From Christensenella sp. UBA6420 (lineage in GTDB: Bacteria > Bacillota > Clostridia > Christensenellales > DTU072): 5,536 nt of DNA. The stretch lies in the NCBI GenBank assembly GCA_002439705.1, contig DJPE01000088.1:2170-7705 (forward strand), in the 5' to 3' direction. The notes beneath the pieces are model-generated. The model saw nothing but the letters and a program-made list of their open reading frames with translations. It did no database searches and was not told where the DNA came from. Positions 1 to 5,504 of the stretch are shown here, piece after piece (the first letter of the stretch is position 1; every line of letters begins with the position of its first letter). A program made the position numbers and the translations under genes.

Positions 1-426
1 CAGAACTGTGGCGTAGTCGGATATATGAACAGTATGATAGAAACAGGTAATCGCAATATAGGTAATTATGGCGTGATTTATGATTTCGTTGAGACAGAGC
101 TGTTATATTTAAGTAGAGATAATTTTTTGAAAAAGGAAAAAATACCTGTCAAAAGAATGTTGCAAAACAAAAAAACAATTGAAAACAATTGTATGGCATT
201 AATTGCCATTCCTATTACGGCTGGCAATAACGCCATTGTTGGCGCATTAACGTTTGATTTGGCAAATGATGTGCGAGATGCATTGAACAAAATGCGTAAA
301 GAGTGCGGAGAAACTATTTTTTCAGTGTTGTTAAAAAAATGTAAAAATTATGCAAAAATGGTAGAACCGTTTTTACATACGTACATATATAGCGAATACG
401 AGTATCAAAATAAATTAAAACATTAA
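1..426 (+). CDS. C-terminal part of a protein with a GAF-like core (5' end outside window)
   Basis: The reading frame is open from the first base, so this is most likely the 3' end of a longer gene; the ATG at 25 is probably internal, as no Shine-Dalgarno sequence is visible in the 24 bases before it. The visible 141 residues contain a hydrophobic strand pair (ALIAIPITAGNNAIVGALTFDLA, split as ALIAIPITAG then NNAIVGALTFDLA) that looks like the last strands of a GAF-type sensor fold, where the pattern is 'hPh..g..hGhhshd'. It is followed by a helix with basic residues and a tail ending in KLKH. There is no transmembrane segment and no recognisable catalytic motif. The gene ends 19 bp before a radical SAM gene with its own ribosome site, so the two are probably co-transcribed. 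Base composition is very AT-rich, like the radical SAM gene and unlike the rest of the window. The GAF assignment is a weak inference; a gene of unknown function is equally fair. Confidence 0.6.
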   Translation, partial: QNCGVVGYMNSMIETGNRNIGNYGVIYDFVETELLYLSRDNFLKKEKIPVKRMLQNKKTIENNCMALIAIPITAGNNAIVGALTFDLANDVRDALNKMRKECGETIFSVLLKKCKNYAKMVEPFLHTYIYSEYEYQNKLKH

Positions 427-432
427 AGAATT

Positions 433-437
433 AGGAG
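433..437 (+). promoter_or_regulatory. Ribosome binding site of the radical SAM gene
   Basis: AGGAG lies 8 bases before the ATG at 446, in the 19-bp gap after the previous stop codon. It fixes this start and supports translation from a shared transcript with the upstream gene. Confidence 0.8.
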
Positions 438-445
438 AATTAGAT

Positions 446-1240
446 ATGAATAAGACTCTCAATAAAAGAGCATTAGTATCATTTGACGGAGTATGTCCTA
501 TAAATTGCAAGCATTGTTATACATATCAAATGGATAATATTTCGAAAGAAAGAACTGCAAATGAAATTTTAGAAAGTTTAATTTCATCGGAATTTGATGT
601 TATATATCTTTCGCAGAAGAAAGAAAATTTTATAAATCAAAAGGCTGGCGTAGAATTATGCAATAAATTGTATAACCGATATAAAAAAGATTTATTTGTT
701 ATTACACGCATTGCATTGAATGACAACACTTTGGTTGAATTAAAAAAACTGTCAGTTCAGATGGCAAACGACGGAAATACATTTTATCTTGCCGTTTCTA
801 TCCCTTGTTTGGACTTTTATGGAATAACCGAAACACGGGGAAATATTGCAACGCCGCAAGAGAGAATAGATTGTTTAAAAAGAGCAAATGAAATAGGATT
901 ACATACGATACTAATGGCTCGTCCGTTGTATCCTAATAGAATTATTCCCATCGGAGATGTATTAAATTTAATTAACTTATGCAAGGATTATATAGAGTGC
1001 GTTGTGTCTAGCGGCGTTGCTGTCAATAAGAAAATTCTTGAACAACTTGGGATGAGCCATGAGAAATTTGATTATTTAAAAGAAAACGAATATTTGGTAG
1101 GAGCAATTCCGTGTAAATTAGATTATGTAGATGTGAGAAAAGAAATGAAAATGATAAGTGAATATTGTGATTTATTGGATTTACCGTATTTCGACCATAG
1201 TTTAAAGGCATTAAATTATATTAAGTCAAAAATAGAATGA
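446..1240 (+). CDS. Small stand-alone radical SAM protein of unknown substrate
   Basis: The 264-residue product has the radical SAM cluster motif CxxxCxxC at Cys17, Cys21 and Cys24 (CPINCKHCY), which in this superfamily binds a [4Fe-4S] cluster that cleaves S-adenosylmethionine. The rest fits a short partial TIM barrel: helix 1 at about 35-47, strand 2 near 52-56, 'LFVITRIAL' at 83-91 as strand 3, 'FYLAVSIP' at 113-120, and 'TRGNIATPQERIDCLKRANEIG' (as TRGNIATP then QERIDCLKRANEIG) at 130-151 followed by 'TILMARPLYP' at 154-163. That last block resembles the spore-photoproduct-lyase-like branch, in which an Arg-rich strand precedes a 'PhhP' turn. The usual GGEP SAM-amino-group motif after strand 2 is degenerate here (SQKKENF, 56-62; Glu60 kept). 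Seven further cysteines are scattered (72, 121, 143, 179, 185, 223, 241) and form no clear auxiliary-cluster motif. No SPASM domain is present. The gene follows the GAF-like fragment in an AT-rich block and ends at a strong terminator. The substrate is unknown. Confidence 0.85.
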   Translation: MNKTLNKRALVSFDGVCPINCKHCYTYQMDNISKERTANEILESLISSEFDVIYLSQKKENFINQKAGVELCNKLYNRYKKDLFVITRIALNDNTLVELKKLSVQMANDGNTFYLAVSIPCLDFYGITETRGNIATPQERIDCLKRANEIGLHTILMARPLYPNRIIPIGDVLNLINLCKDYIECVVSSGVAVNKKILEQLGMSHEKFDYLKENEYLVGAIPCKLDYVDVRKEMKMISEYCDLLDLPYFDHSLKALNYIKSKIE

Positions 1241-1260
1241 TTTGAAGAGATAGACAGTTT

Positions 1261-1303
1261 AAAACGGTGAATTGTATTAGAAAGAGCAATTCACCGTTTT
1301 TTT
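1261..1303 (+). terminator. Strong intrinsic terminator after the radical SAM gene
   Basis: A perfect 14-bp stem (1261-1274 with 1287-1300, AAAACGGTGAATTG and its complement) with a 12-base loop is followed by more T residues, giving a run of seven. The A-run at the 5' side means it could work on both strands. It closes the left AT-rich transcription unit 20 bp after the stop codon at 1238-1240. Confidence 0.93.
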
Positions 1304-1352
1304 GTTTGACGTGTTTTAGTTTCGTTCTCGATAGTTTCGTTTTATCTTATAA

Positions 1353-1381
1353 GTAACTTTCTCAACCTTGCCGAATATACT
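1353..1381 (+). promoter_or_regulatory. Possible promoter of the ferritin-like gene
   Basis: A good -10 (TATACT, 1376-1381) sits 17 bases after a poor -35 (GTAACT, 1353-1358), which would give a leader of about 34 bases. A second -10-like TATAAG lies at 1348-1353, and a TTGACG at 1306-1311 has GATAGT at 1330-1335, 18 bases away. The gene must have a promoter between the terminator at 1303 and its start at 1422, but which of these is used cannot be settled by eye. Confidence 0.3.
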
Positions 1382-1409
1382 GAACGGGGGGTATCCCTAA
1401 TTTTTTTAT

Positions 1410-1414
1410 GAGGT
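1410..1414 (+). promoter_or_regulatory. Ribosome binding site of the ferritin-like gene
   Basis: GAGGT lies 7 bases before the ATG at 1422 and supports that start. Confidence 0.75.
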
Positions 1415-1421
1415 AAGTTAT

Positions 1422-1916
1422 ATGGAATGTTTATGCAGGGCAGATTTGCCGTATCCCGTGGTGGAGACGGGCGCACGGTATCCGAACGAAGTGAAGTTGT
1501 TGATGCCGGTATACGGGGGCAGGGAGAGCGAGACGACGGCGGTATTGAATTACGTTTATTACGCGTACGTTTCCAAAATTAAGTATCCCGAATTGTCGGA
1601 GTGTTTCGAGAAAATCGCGATGGTTGAAATGCGGCATCACGAGCTGTTGGGGAATGCGGTAGCCGTTCTCGGCGGCACGCCGTATATCGGCGGGAACTAT
1701 AATTATTGGCAAGGGAATTTCGTAAACTACGCAAAAGAGCCCGTTATGATGCTGAAAAATTCGATTTATGCGGAAAAGCAGGCTATAAGCGACTACAAAA
1801 ACGTCGTTTCTAAGACGAAGTTACCCGAAGTCAAGGCTATGGTTGAAAGGATAATTATGGACGAAGAGTTGCACGTAGCTACGCTTACGGAACTATTGAA
1901 GACCTATTCCGCGTGA
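1422..1916 (+). CDS. Ferritin-like diiron protein (rubrerythrin/CotJC-like)
   Basis: The 164-residue product is a four-helix ferritin-like protein with a full set of probable metal ligands: Glu37 in helix 1 (GRESETTAVLNY), Glu69 and His72 of an ExxH in helix 2 (EMRHHELLG), Glu118 in helix 3 (YAEKQAISDY) and Glu148/His151 of a second ExxH in helix 4 (DEELH). This is the pattern of rubrerythrin-type diiron or dimetal sites. Known relatives act as peroxidases, iron stores or Mn-catalase-like enzymes in the cytoplasm of anaerobes, so a role in peroxide or iron handling is likely but the exact reaction is not shown. There is no C-terminal rubredoxin domain with paired CxxC motifs, so it is not a full rubrerythrin. 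The N-terminal 'ECLCRADLPYP' carries two cysteines; 'YPNEVKLLMPVYGG' recalls the opening of CotJC-type proteins. It has its own ribosome site and appears monocistronic; its stop is 13 bp from the end of the convergent lipoprotein gene. Confidence 0.88.
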   Translation: MECLCRADLPYPVVETGARYPNEVKLLMPVYGGRESETTAVLNYVYYAYVSKIKYPELSECFEKIAMVEMRHHELLGNAVAVLGGTPYIGGNYNYWQGNFVNYAKEPVMMLKNSIYAEKQAISDYKNVVSKTKLPEVKAMVERIIMDEELHVATLTELLKTYSA

Positions 1917-1929
1917 CGGTAAATTAAGC

Positions 1930-3513
1930 TCAGCCGTTCTCTTCTTCGGCGGGTTTATCGTAAAAGTTTACCGTTACGCCCCAATTTTTGAAAGTTTCTT
2001 TAACGGAAGAATTGTCCTTGAAAGCGTAGGGTAAGGTGATTTCCGTAAGGGAAGAGCAACCGTCGAAAGTGTCGTTTGCTATGAAGCTAAGTTTTGATTT
2101 TGCGGTGAAAGTAACCGTAGTAAGGGCGGTACAGCCGCCGAAACAGGAGCGGAGCTCGATTACCGAGTCGGGGATAGGTATCGAAACGAGAGCGGTACAG
2201 TCGTCGAAAGCACCCACGTTAATTATCGTGAGAGTGGACGGAAGAGTGACGCTCGTAAGCGAAGTACAGCCCTGAAAGGCGTTCTGACCTATTCTCGTAA
2301 CGCCGTCGGGAACGGTAATCGACTGCAAGGAAGTACAGCCGCGGAAAGTGTCCGTCCATATTTCCGTAATAAGGTTTCCGTCGAAGGTCACCGATTTTAG
2401 GTTTGCGCAGTTTTTGAAAGCCTTTGTGTCGAGAGAAAGGAAGGCTTTCGGGATAGTTACGTTTTCGACAGCGGTTTCTTCAAACGCTCCCATTGTGGGG
2501 ACGGCGTCCGTCTGGAAAAAGCCTTTTACGGGAAGTCCCGCGTACCCTGCGGGTACGGCTATATCGACGGGATATTCCGAGTCGCGTTTAAGCCTTGCTT
2601 TGTAGTAGGAATAGCCGTCGTTGTCGGTTACGGGTTCGGAATACTCGAAATAATCGGCGTACTCGGAATAATCGTTTTCTATCCACTTAGCATAAAGGAC
2701 GGTGTCGTCCCATACGGTTTTCGTATCTTTCCAGGAGAATATTTTAGTGTATTCTCTGTCGGTATACCAACCGTCGAAGACGTATCCGCTGCGGACGGGA
2801 TAGTCGGGCATACGGAACACGGTGTTCGCCGTCTGCGTTATACTCGGCGTTTCCGTCGCGCCGTCGCCGTTCTCGAAAGATATGGTTACGGGTCCGTAAG
2901 TGACGGAATAGGTATACTGAGCTTTGATATTCAGGTCGGTAGTGATATTGTCGAGATACTCCTGAACAAGGTCGTAAGTCTTGCCGTTTACGGTTATTAC
3001 CCACTTTTTCGAGAGTATGGTCTGGTTTACGCCGCTACCCGTCTGCGTGTACAGGTCGGGGATTTTTTCAAACTCGGATATGTCGAGAGAAGAGCCGTAA
3101 GGAACGGTTCTTTTTATATACTCCTTACTGCCCACCGTAAAGGTCACGGTAGGGGAAGTTTTTACCGCGGTCACGGAAAAAGTCTTCGTGGTCTGTTTGC
3201 TTTCACCGTCGATTATTGCGGACACGGCGACGGTAACGGTGTACACGCAGTCGATTTCCACTTTTATGGTACGGTTGTTTTCGACGGGGACTTGTTTGTC
3301 GTCGAGACCGAACGCCGTCACTTTCACGGTGAGATTGAATTTTTCGTTATATTTTTCGTAGTCGGGTATGGAATAACGCAAAGTGTATTCGCCCACGGGG
3401 GCGTCGTAAACGTCGTCGGCTATTATTTTTATATCGGAAAAAGTAACTCCGTTGCAACCGGCGAGTGCGGTAAGAATAAAAATACAAATAACGAGCGTCA
3501 ATAACTTTTTCAT
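1930..3513 (-). CDS. Surface lipoprotein with InlB B-repeat and BspA-type leucine-rich repeats
   Basis: Read from the ATG at 3513, the product has 527 residues. The start is chosen because MKKLLTLVICIFILTALAGC gives an ideal type II signal peptide, with lipobox LAGC and lipidated Cys20; a longer frame from 3555 would add 14 charged residues in front of it. Residues about 22-205 are beta-rich and may be Ig-like. Residues about 209-277 form one InlB B-repeat (Flg_new family), recognised by 'GYVFDGWYTD' and ending 'VLYAKW'. Residues about 318-500 are LRR_5/BspA-type repeats with the recurring FxxCxxL signature: FKNCANL, FRGCTSL, FQGCTSL, FDDCTAL, FGGCTAL and FDGCSSL, six units. The tail is short and acidic (EEENG). 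Relatives are cell-surface proteins of gut Firmicutes and Bacteroidetes, often thought to bind host or partner-cell ligands; the ligand is unknown here. The lipid anchor suggests the outer face of the cytoplasmic membrane. No Shine-Dalgarno sequence precedes either possible start. Confidence 0.9.
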   Translation of the reverse strand: MKKLLTLVICIFILTALAGCNGVTFSDIKIIADDVYDAPVGEYTLRYSIPDYEKYNEKFNLTVKVTAFGLDDKQVPVENNRTIKVEIDCVYTVTVAVSAIIDGESKQTTKTFSVTAVKTSPTVTFTVGSKEYIKRTVPYGSSLDISEFEKIPDLYTQTGSGVNQTILSKKWVITVNGKTYDLVQEYLDNITTDLNIKAQYTYSVTYGPVTISFENGDGATETPSITQTANTVFRMPDYPVRSGYVFDGWYTDREYTKIFSWKDTKTVWDDTVLYAKWIENDYSEYADYFEYSEPVTDNDGYSYYKARLKRDSEYPVDIAVPAGYAGLPVKGFFQTDAVPTMGAFEETAVENVTIPKAFLSLDTKAFKNCANLKSVTFDGNLITEIWTDTFRGCTSLQSITVPDGVTRIGQNAFQGCTSLTSVTLPSTLTIINVGAFDDCTALVSIPIPDSVIELRSCFGGCTALTTVTFTAKSKLSFIANDTFDGCSSLTEITLPYAFKDNSSVKETFKNWGVTVNFYDKPAEEENG

Positions 3514-3521
3514 ACGCTTAT

Positions 3522-3550
3522 ATTTTAGAATATATTTCGCCGAAAGTAAA
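3522..3550 (-). promoter_or_regulatory. Candidate promoter of the lipoprotein gene, possibly leaderless
   Basis: On the minus strand TTTACT (3550-3545) is followed after exactly 17 bases by TAAAAT (3527-3522), 4/6 and 5/6 matches to the sigma-A consensus. The predicted start of transcription is near 3515, only about 2 bases before the ATG at 3513. This agrees with the absence of a Shine-Dalgarno sequence, so the mRNA may be leaderless. It is also a further reason to reject the longer start at 3555. Confidence 0.5.
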
Positions 3551-3622
3551 CCCATTTTTGACTTTACGGGATAAAGGAAAAATTTTACGGCTGTTTACTT
3601 AACGCTTTTCGGCTACGGAATG

Positions 3623-3636
3623 CCACAAAGTTGTGG
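3623..3636. repeat. Short palindrome next to the first DnaA box
   Basis: CCACAA and TTGTGG flank a 2-base AG centre, a perfect 6-bp inverted repeat. Its right arm runs into the first DnaA box, so the left arm forms a partial DnaA box facing the other way. It could be a site for a dimeric regulator or simply a degenerate opposing box. Confidence 0.5.
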
Positions 3637-3746
3637 ATAACCGCGCATATTGTGGATAACTTTGTGAATAATTGTGGATAACTCCCCGTCAAAGTGGAAA
3701 ACCCGACCTTAAAATCAAGGGTTAGGGTATCCGTAACTGTGGATAA
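3632..3746 (+). promoter_or_regulatory. Cluster of five DnaA boxes, all in one orientation
   Basis: Four exact copies of TGTGGATAA (reverse of the consensus TTATCCACA) lie at 3632-3640, 3651-3659, 3673-3681 and 3738-3746. A one-mismatch copy, TGTGAATAA, lies at 3663-3671. A weaker box-like AGTGGAAAA is at 3693-3701. The first four are packed in 50 bp with start-to-start spacings of 19, 12 and 10 bases; the fifth is 65 bases further on. A given 9-mer is expected about once in 260 kb, so this is not chance. Such arrays are bound by the replication initiator DnaA and mark oriC, DnaA-titrating or reactivating sites (datA, DARS) or DnaA-controlled promoters. An AT-rich stretch follows at 3811-3850 (TATATATAATAAATG and onward), which could unwind or could simply be the peptidase promoter. 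No dnaA or dnaN is in the window, and no clear DnaA-trio repeat was seen beside the boxes. Box identity is sure; function is open. Confidence 0.9.
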
Positions 3747-3751
3747 GTTAC
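3733..3751. repeat. Inverted repeat enclosing the fifth DnaA box
   Basis: GTAACT (3733-3738) and AGTTAC (3746-3751) are perfect 6-bp arms around GTGGATA, so the fifth DnaA box sits as the loop of a small palindrome. The other boxes lack this frame. Confidence 0.5.
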
Positions 3752-3794
3752 GAAAAATTTGCCGCTTTTTTATATCCGTTCGGCGTTTATCGTA

Positions 3795-3823
3795 TTGACG
3801 AAACGCCCCTTTTTATATATAAT
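3795..3823 (+). promoter_or_regulatory. Near-consensus sigma-A promoter of the M20 peptidase gene
   Basis: TTGACG (3795-3800, 5/6) and a perfect TATAAT (3818-3823) are separated by 17 bases. Transcription should start near 3830, leaving a leader of about 46 bases before the ATG at 3876. The nearest DnaA box ends 48 bp before the -35, close enough for DnaA to affect this promoter. Confidence 0.85.
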
Positions 3824-3860
3824 AAATGCAATAATTATTTTTAGTCGTTTTGGACGGAAC

Positions 3861-3866
3861 GGAGGG
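3861..3866 (+). promoter_or_regulatory. Ribosome binding site of the M20 peptidase gene
   Basis: GGAGGG lies 9 bases before the ATG at 3876. With the promoter at 3795-3823 it decides the start: the in-frame TTG at 3759 lies upstream of the promoter and cannot be used from it. Confidence 0.88.
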
Positions 3867-3875
3867 AAAGAATTT

Positions 3876-5330
3876 ATGTCAGTCGGCGGAATAGTCGGAG
3901 TTTGTATAGGCGCGGCGGTGGTTGCGCTCTTAGCGTTTATGTTTTTGAGAGCGGCGTTTACTCGTCCCGCAAAAAAGAATATAGAGAGTATCGAAAAAGA
4001 ACCTATTGACGAAAAGGTTGCGGCGGAGCATCTGAGCGAAGCGATAAAAATTCCTACGGTGAGCGTACCGGGCGACGAAGGAGATTTTTCCGCGTTCGAC
4101 AGATACAGAGAGTTCTTGGCGAAAACTTATCCCTGCGTACACGAGAATTCCGAAATCATGGTAATAAACGACCATAGCCTTATATTCAGAATAAAAGGCG
4201 CGAACGAAGAACTTTTGCCCGCGTGCTTTTTGTCGCATCAGGACGTAGTGCCCGTATCGGCGGAAGAATGGAGCGTAGAGCCTTTCGGCGGAGTGATTAA
4301 AGACGGTTACGTTTACGGCAGGGGCGCGCTCGATATGAAAGGGCATATGATAGCCCTGCTCGAAGGGTTGGAAGCAATTCTTGCGAGAAAGAAAACTCCC
4401 GAAAGAACGATTTATCTCTGTTTCGGTCACGACGAAGAAATCACGGGTATAAACGGCGCTTGCAAGATAGTAGATTATTTATACGAACAAGGTATAAGAA
4501 TGGAATACGTCGTGGACGAAGGGGGCGTTATTATAGACGGTCGCTCGGTCGGAGTCCGTCAGAAGATAGCCGTAATCGGCACGAGCGAAAAAGGTTACGC
4601 CGATTTTATGCTCAGCGCGAACAAGGACGGCGGTCACGCTTCGAGTCCGAAAAGACGCAGTTCCGTCGACGCGGTGTGCGAAGCGGTCTACTACCTGTCG
4701 CATATGCCCATGAAAGCCTATTGGTCCAAACCCGCGAAAGAAACCATAAAAACGCTCAGTCCGTATATGCCGTTCGCGTTCAAATTCCTGTTCGTAAACC
4801 GCGATATACTGTCGCCGATACTGAAATTCGCAATGTGCAAAGTCAGCCCCTTGACGAACAGCCTTATGCGGACGACTTTCGCTTTCACCGAGCTTAAAGG
4901 GAGCGACGCGACCAACGTTATCCCCAACAAGGCTTCCGCCGTCGTCAACGTGAGAATAAATCTCGGACAGTCGGTAGCCGAAGTCAAAAAGTATATGCAA
5001 AAAGTGGCGGGTAAGGACGTAAAAGTGGAAGAAATCGGCAGAACGTTCGAACCCGTAATTTCGGGCGACAGCAAAAACGCATGGTATAAAGAGATAGAAC
5101 GCGCCATAGACGAAGTGTTCGGCTACGTCACCGCCCCGTATCCCTTTATCGCGGCGAGCGACGCAAAGTATTACAACAAAATAAGCAAAAACGTCTTCCG
5201 CTTCGGTCCGCTCGAAATGGAAGAAGACGACCAGAGCCGTATACACTCGAAAGACGAAAGGTGCAAGATAGACAGCTTGACGCACGGGGCGCAGTTCTTT
5301 GCGCGCTTTATAGAAAACACCTGCTACTAA
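3876..5330 (+). CDS. Membrane-anchored M20 family metallopeptidase, PM20D1/CPS1-like
   Basis: The product has 484 residues from the ATG at 3876. Residues about 4-27 form a single hydrophobic segment followed by a basic stretch, so it is probably an uncleaved membrane anchor. The catalytic domain has the di-zinc M20 signature: His121 and Asp123 in LSHQDVVPV, the bridging Asp153 in YGRGALDMKGH, catalytic Glu187 and ligand Glu188 in FGHDEEITG, Asp214 in VVDEGG, and the late ligand His457 in RIHSKDER. The 'SHQDVVPV...W...PF.G.I.DG.VYGRGALDMKG' and 'FGHDEE..G..GA' blocks are those of the PM20D1 and yeast carboxypeptidase S group, whose members cleave or make amide bonds at a free carboxyl end (short peptides or N-acyl amino acids). 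The dimerisation lid is expected around residues 225-390. The natural substrate and the side of the membrane are not shown; a peptidase for short peptides is the safest reading. It has its own strong promoter and looks monocistronic. Confidence 0.93.
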   Translation: MSVGGIVGVCIGAAVVALLAFMFLRAAFTRPAKKNIESIEKEPIDEKVAAEHLSEAIKIPTVSVPGDEGDFSAFDRYREFLAKTYPCVHENSEIMVINDHSLIFRIKGANEELLPACFLSHQDVVPVSAEEWSVEPFGGVIKDGYVYGRGALDMKGHMIALLEGLEAILARKKTPERTIYLCFGHDEEITGINGACKIVDYLYEQGIRMEYVVDEGGVIIDGRSVGVRQKIAVIGTSEKGYADFMLSANKDGGHASSPKRRSSVDAVCEAVYYLSHMPMKAYWSKPAKETIKTLSPYMPFAFKFLFVNRDILSPILKFAMCKVSPLTNSLMRTTFAFTELKGSDATNVIPNKASAVVNVRINLGQSVAEVKKYMQKVAGKDVKVEEIGRTFEPVISGDSKNAWYKEIERAIDEVFGYVTAPYPFIAASDAKYYNKISKNVFRFGPLEMEEDDQSRIHSKDERCKIDSLTHGAQFFARFIENTCY

Positions 5331-5358
5331 GACGGCTCCAATCTTTGGACGCTTTACA

Positions 5359-5447
5359 CGCACAAAAATGAAACGAAAATAGGCACTCCGCAAAGGGGTG
5401 CTTTCCTTATATAAACAAGGATAAAAATAATTAGAATTTTTGTGCGT
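5359..5447. repeat. 12-bp inverted repeat around the peptidase terminator
   Basis: ACGCACAAAAAT (5358-5369) and ATTTTTGTGCGT (5436-5447) are perfect complements 66 bases apart, with the terminator-like hairpin nested between them. A 10-base direct repeat CTTTACACGC overlaps the left arm (5352-5361) and recurs at 5525-5534. Paired arms of this length suggest the edge of an interspersed repeat unit rather than chance. Confidence 0.55.
5381..5408 (+). terminator. Probable terminator of the M20 peptidase gene
   Basis: GCACTCC (5383-5389) pairs with GGGGTGC (5395-5401), with one G-U pair and a 5-base GCAAA loop; two more weak pairs extend the stem to 9 bp. The following TTTCCTT is a poor U-tract, so termination may be partial. 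It starts about 50 bp after the stop codon. Confidence 0.65.
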
Positions 5448-5504
5448 TTTGTCAAATTCTCACTCGCCGTACGACGGTACGACTTCACTCGAAGTTTGGC
5501 AAAA
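5447..5504. repeat. Structured intergenic repeat-like segment
   Basis: TTTTGTCAAA (5447-5456) can pair with TTTGGCAAAA (5495-5504), all ten positions with one G-U pair. Inside are two small perfect hairpins: CGTAC/GTACG (about 5468-5481) and ACTTC/GAAGT around ACTC (5482-5495, overlapping the outer arm by one base). Read on the minus strand, the segment from the window edge is open for 60 codons down to a TAA at 5356-5354, with one ATG giving about 50 residues; it runs through the terminator hairpin, lacks a clear ribosome site and is not called as a gene. The nested symmetry resembles REP/MITE-like intergenic repeats. That other copies exist is inference. Confidence 0.4.

Noticed and set aside
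1261..1300. Inverted repeat as an insertion-sequence end or att site
   Set aside because: The perfect stem, short loop and T-run right after a stop codon are fully explained by an intrinsic terminator. No transposase or integrase is visible.
1431..1712. 93-codon minus-strand frame across the ferritin-like gene
   Set aside because: The plus frame has a complete set of metal ligands and a ribosome site. The reverse frame has neither a start signal nor a domain.
3514..3555. Extended lipoprotein start at 3555
   Set aside because: Adds 14 residues with several basic residues before a complete signal peptide, has no ribosome site, and overlaps the probable -35 and -10 elements.
3632..3746. CRISPR array or iteron-type plasmid origin
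   Set aside because: Spacings of 10-65 bases between 9-mers are far too short and irregular for CRISPR. The 9-mer is exactly the chromosomal DnaA box, and no rep gene is present.
3759..3875. Extended N-terminus of the peptidase from a TTG at 3759
   Set aside because: The extension would lie partly upstream of the near-consensus promoter at 3795-3823 and has no ribosome site, whereas the ATG at 3876 has GGAGGG at ideal distance and begins a proper membrane anchor.
3930..4430. 166-codon open frame on the minus strand
   Set aside because: Lies wholly inside the peptidase gene, has no ribosome site support or domain, and is a shadow.
4460..4897. 145-codon frame on + inside the peptidase gene
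   Set aside because: Arg/Ser-rich, low-complexity product in the +1 frame of a clear enzyme gene. No frameshift is needed, because the main frame is intact.
4479..5393. 304-codon open frame on the minus strand, antisense to the peptidase gene
   Set aside because: The plus strand here encodes an M20 peptidase with every catalytic motif. The antisense product is rich in Arg, Phe and Val with no recognisable domain, as expected for a shadow of a GC-rich coding frame.
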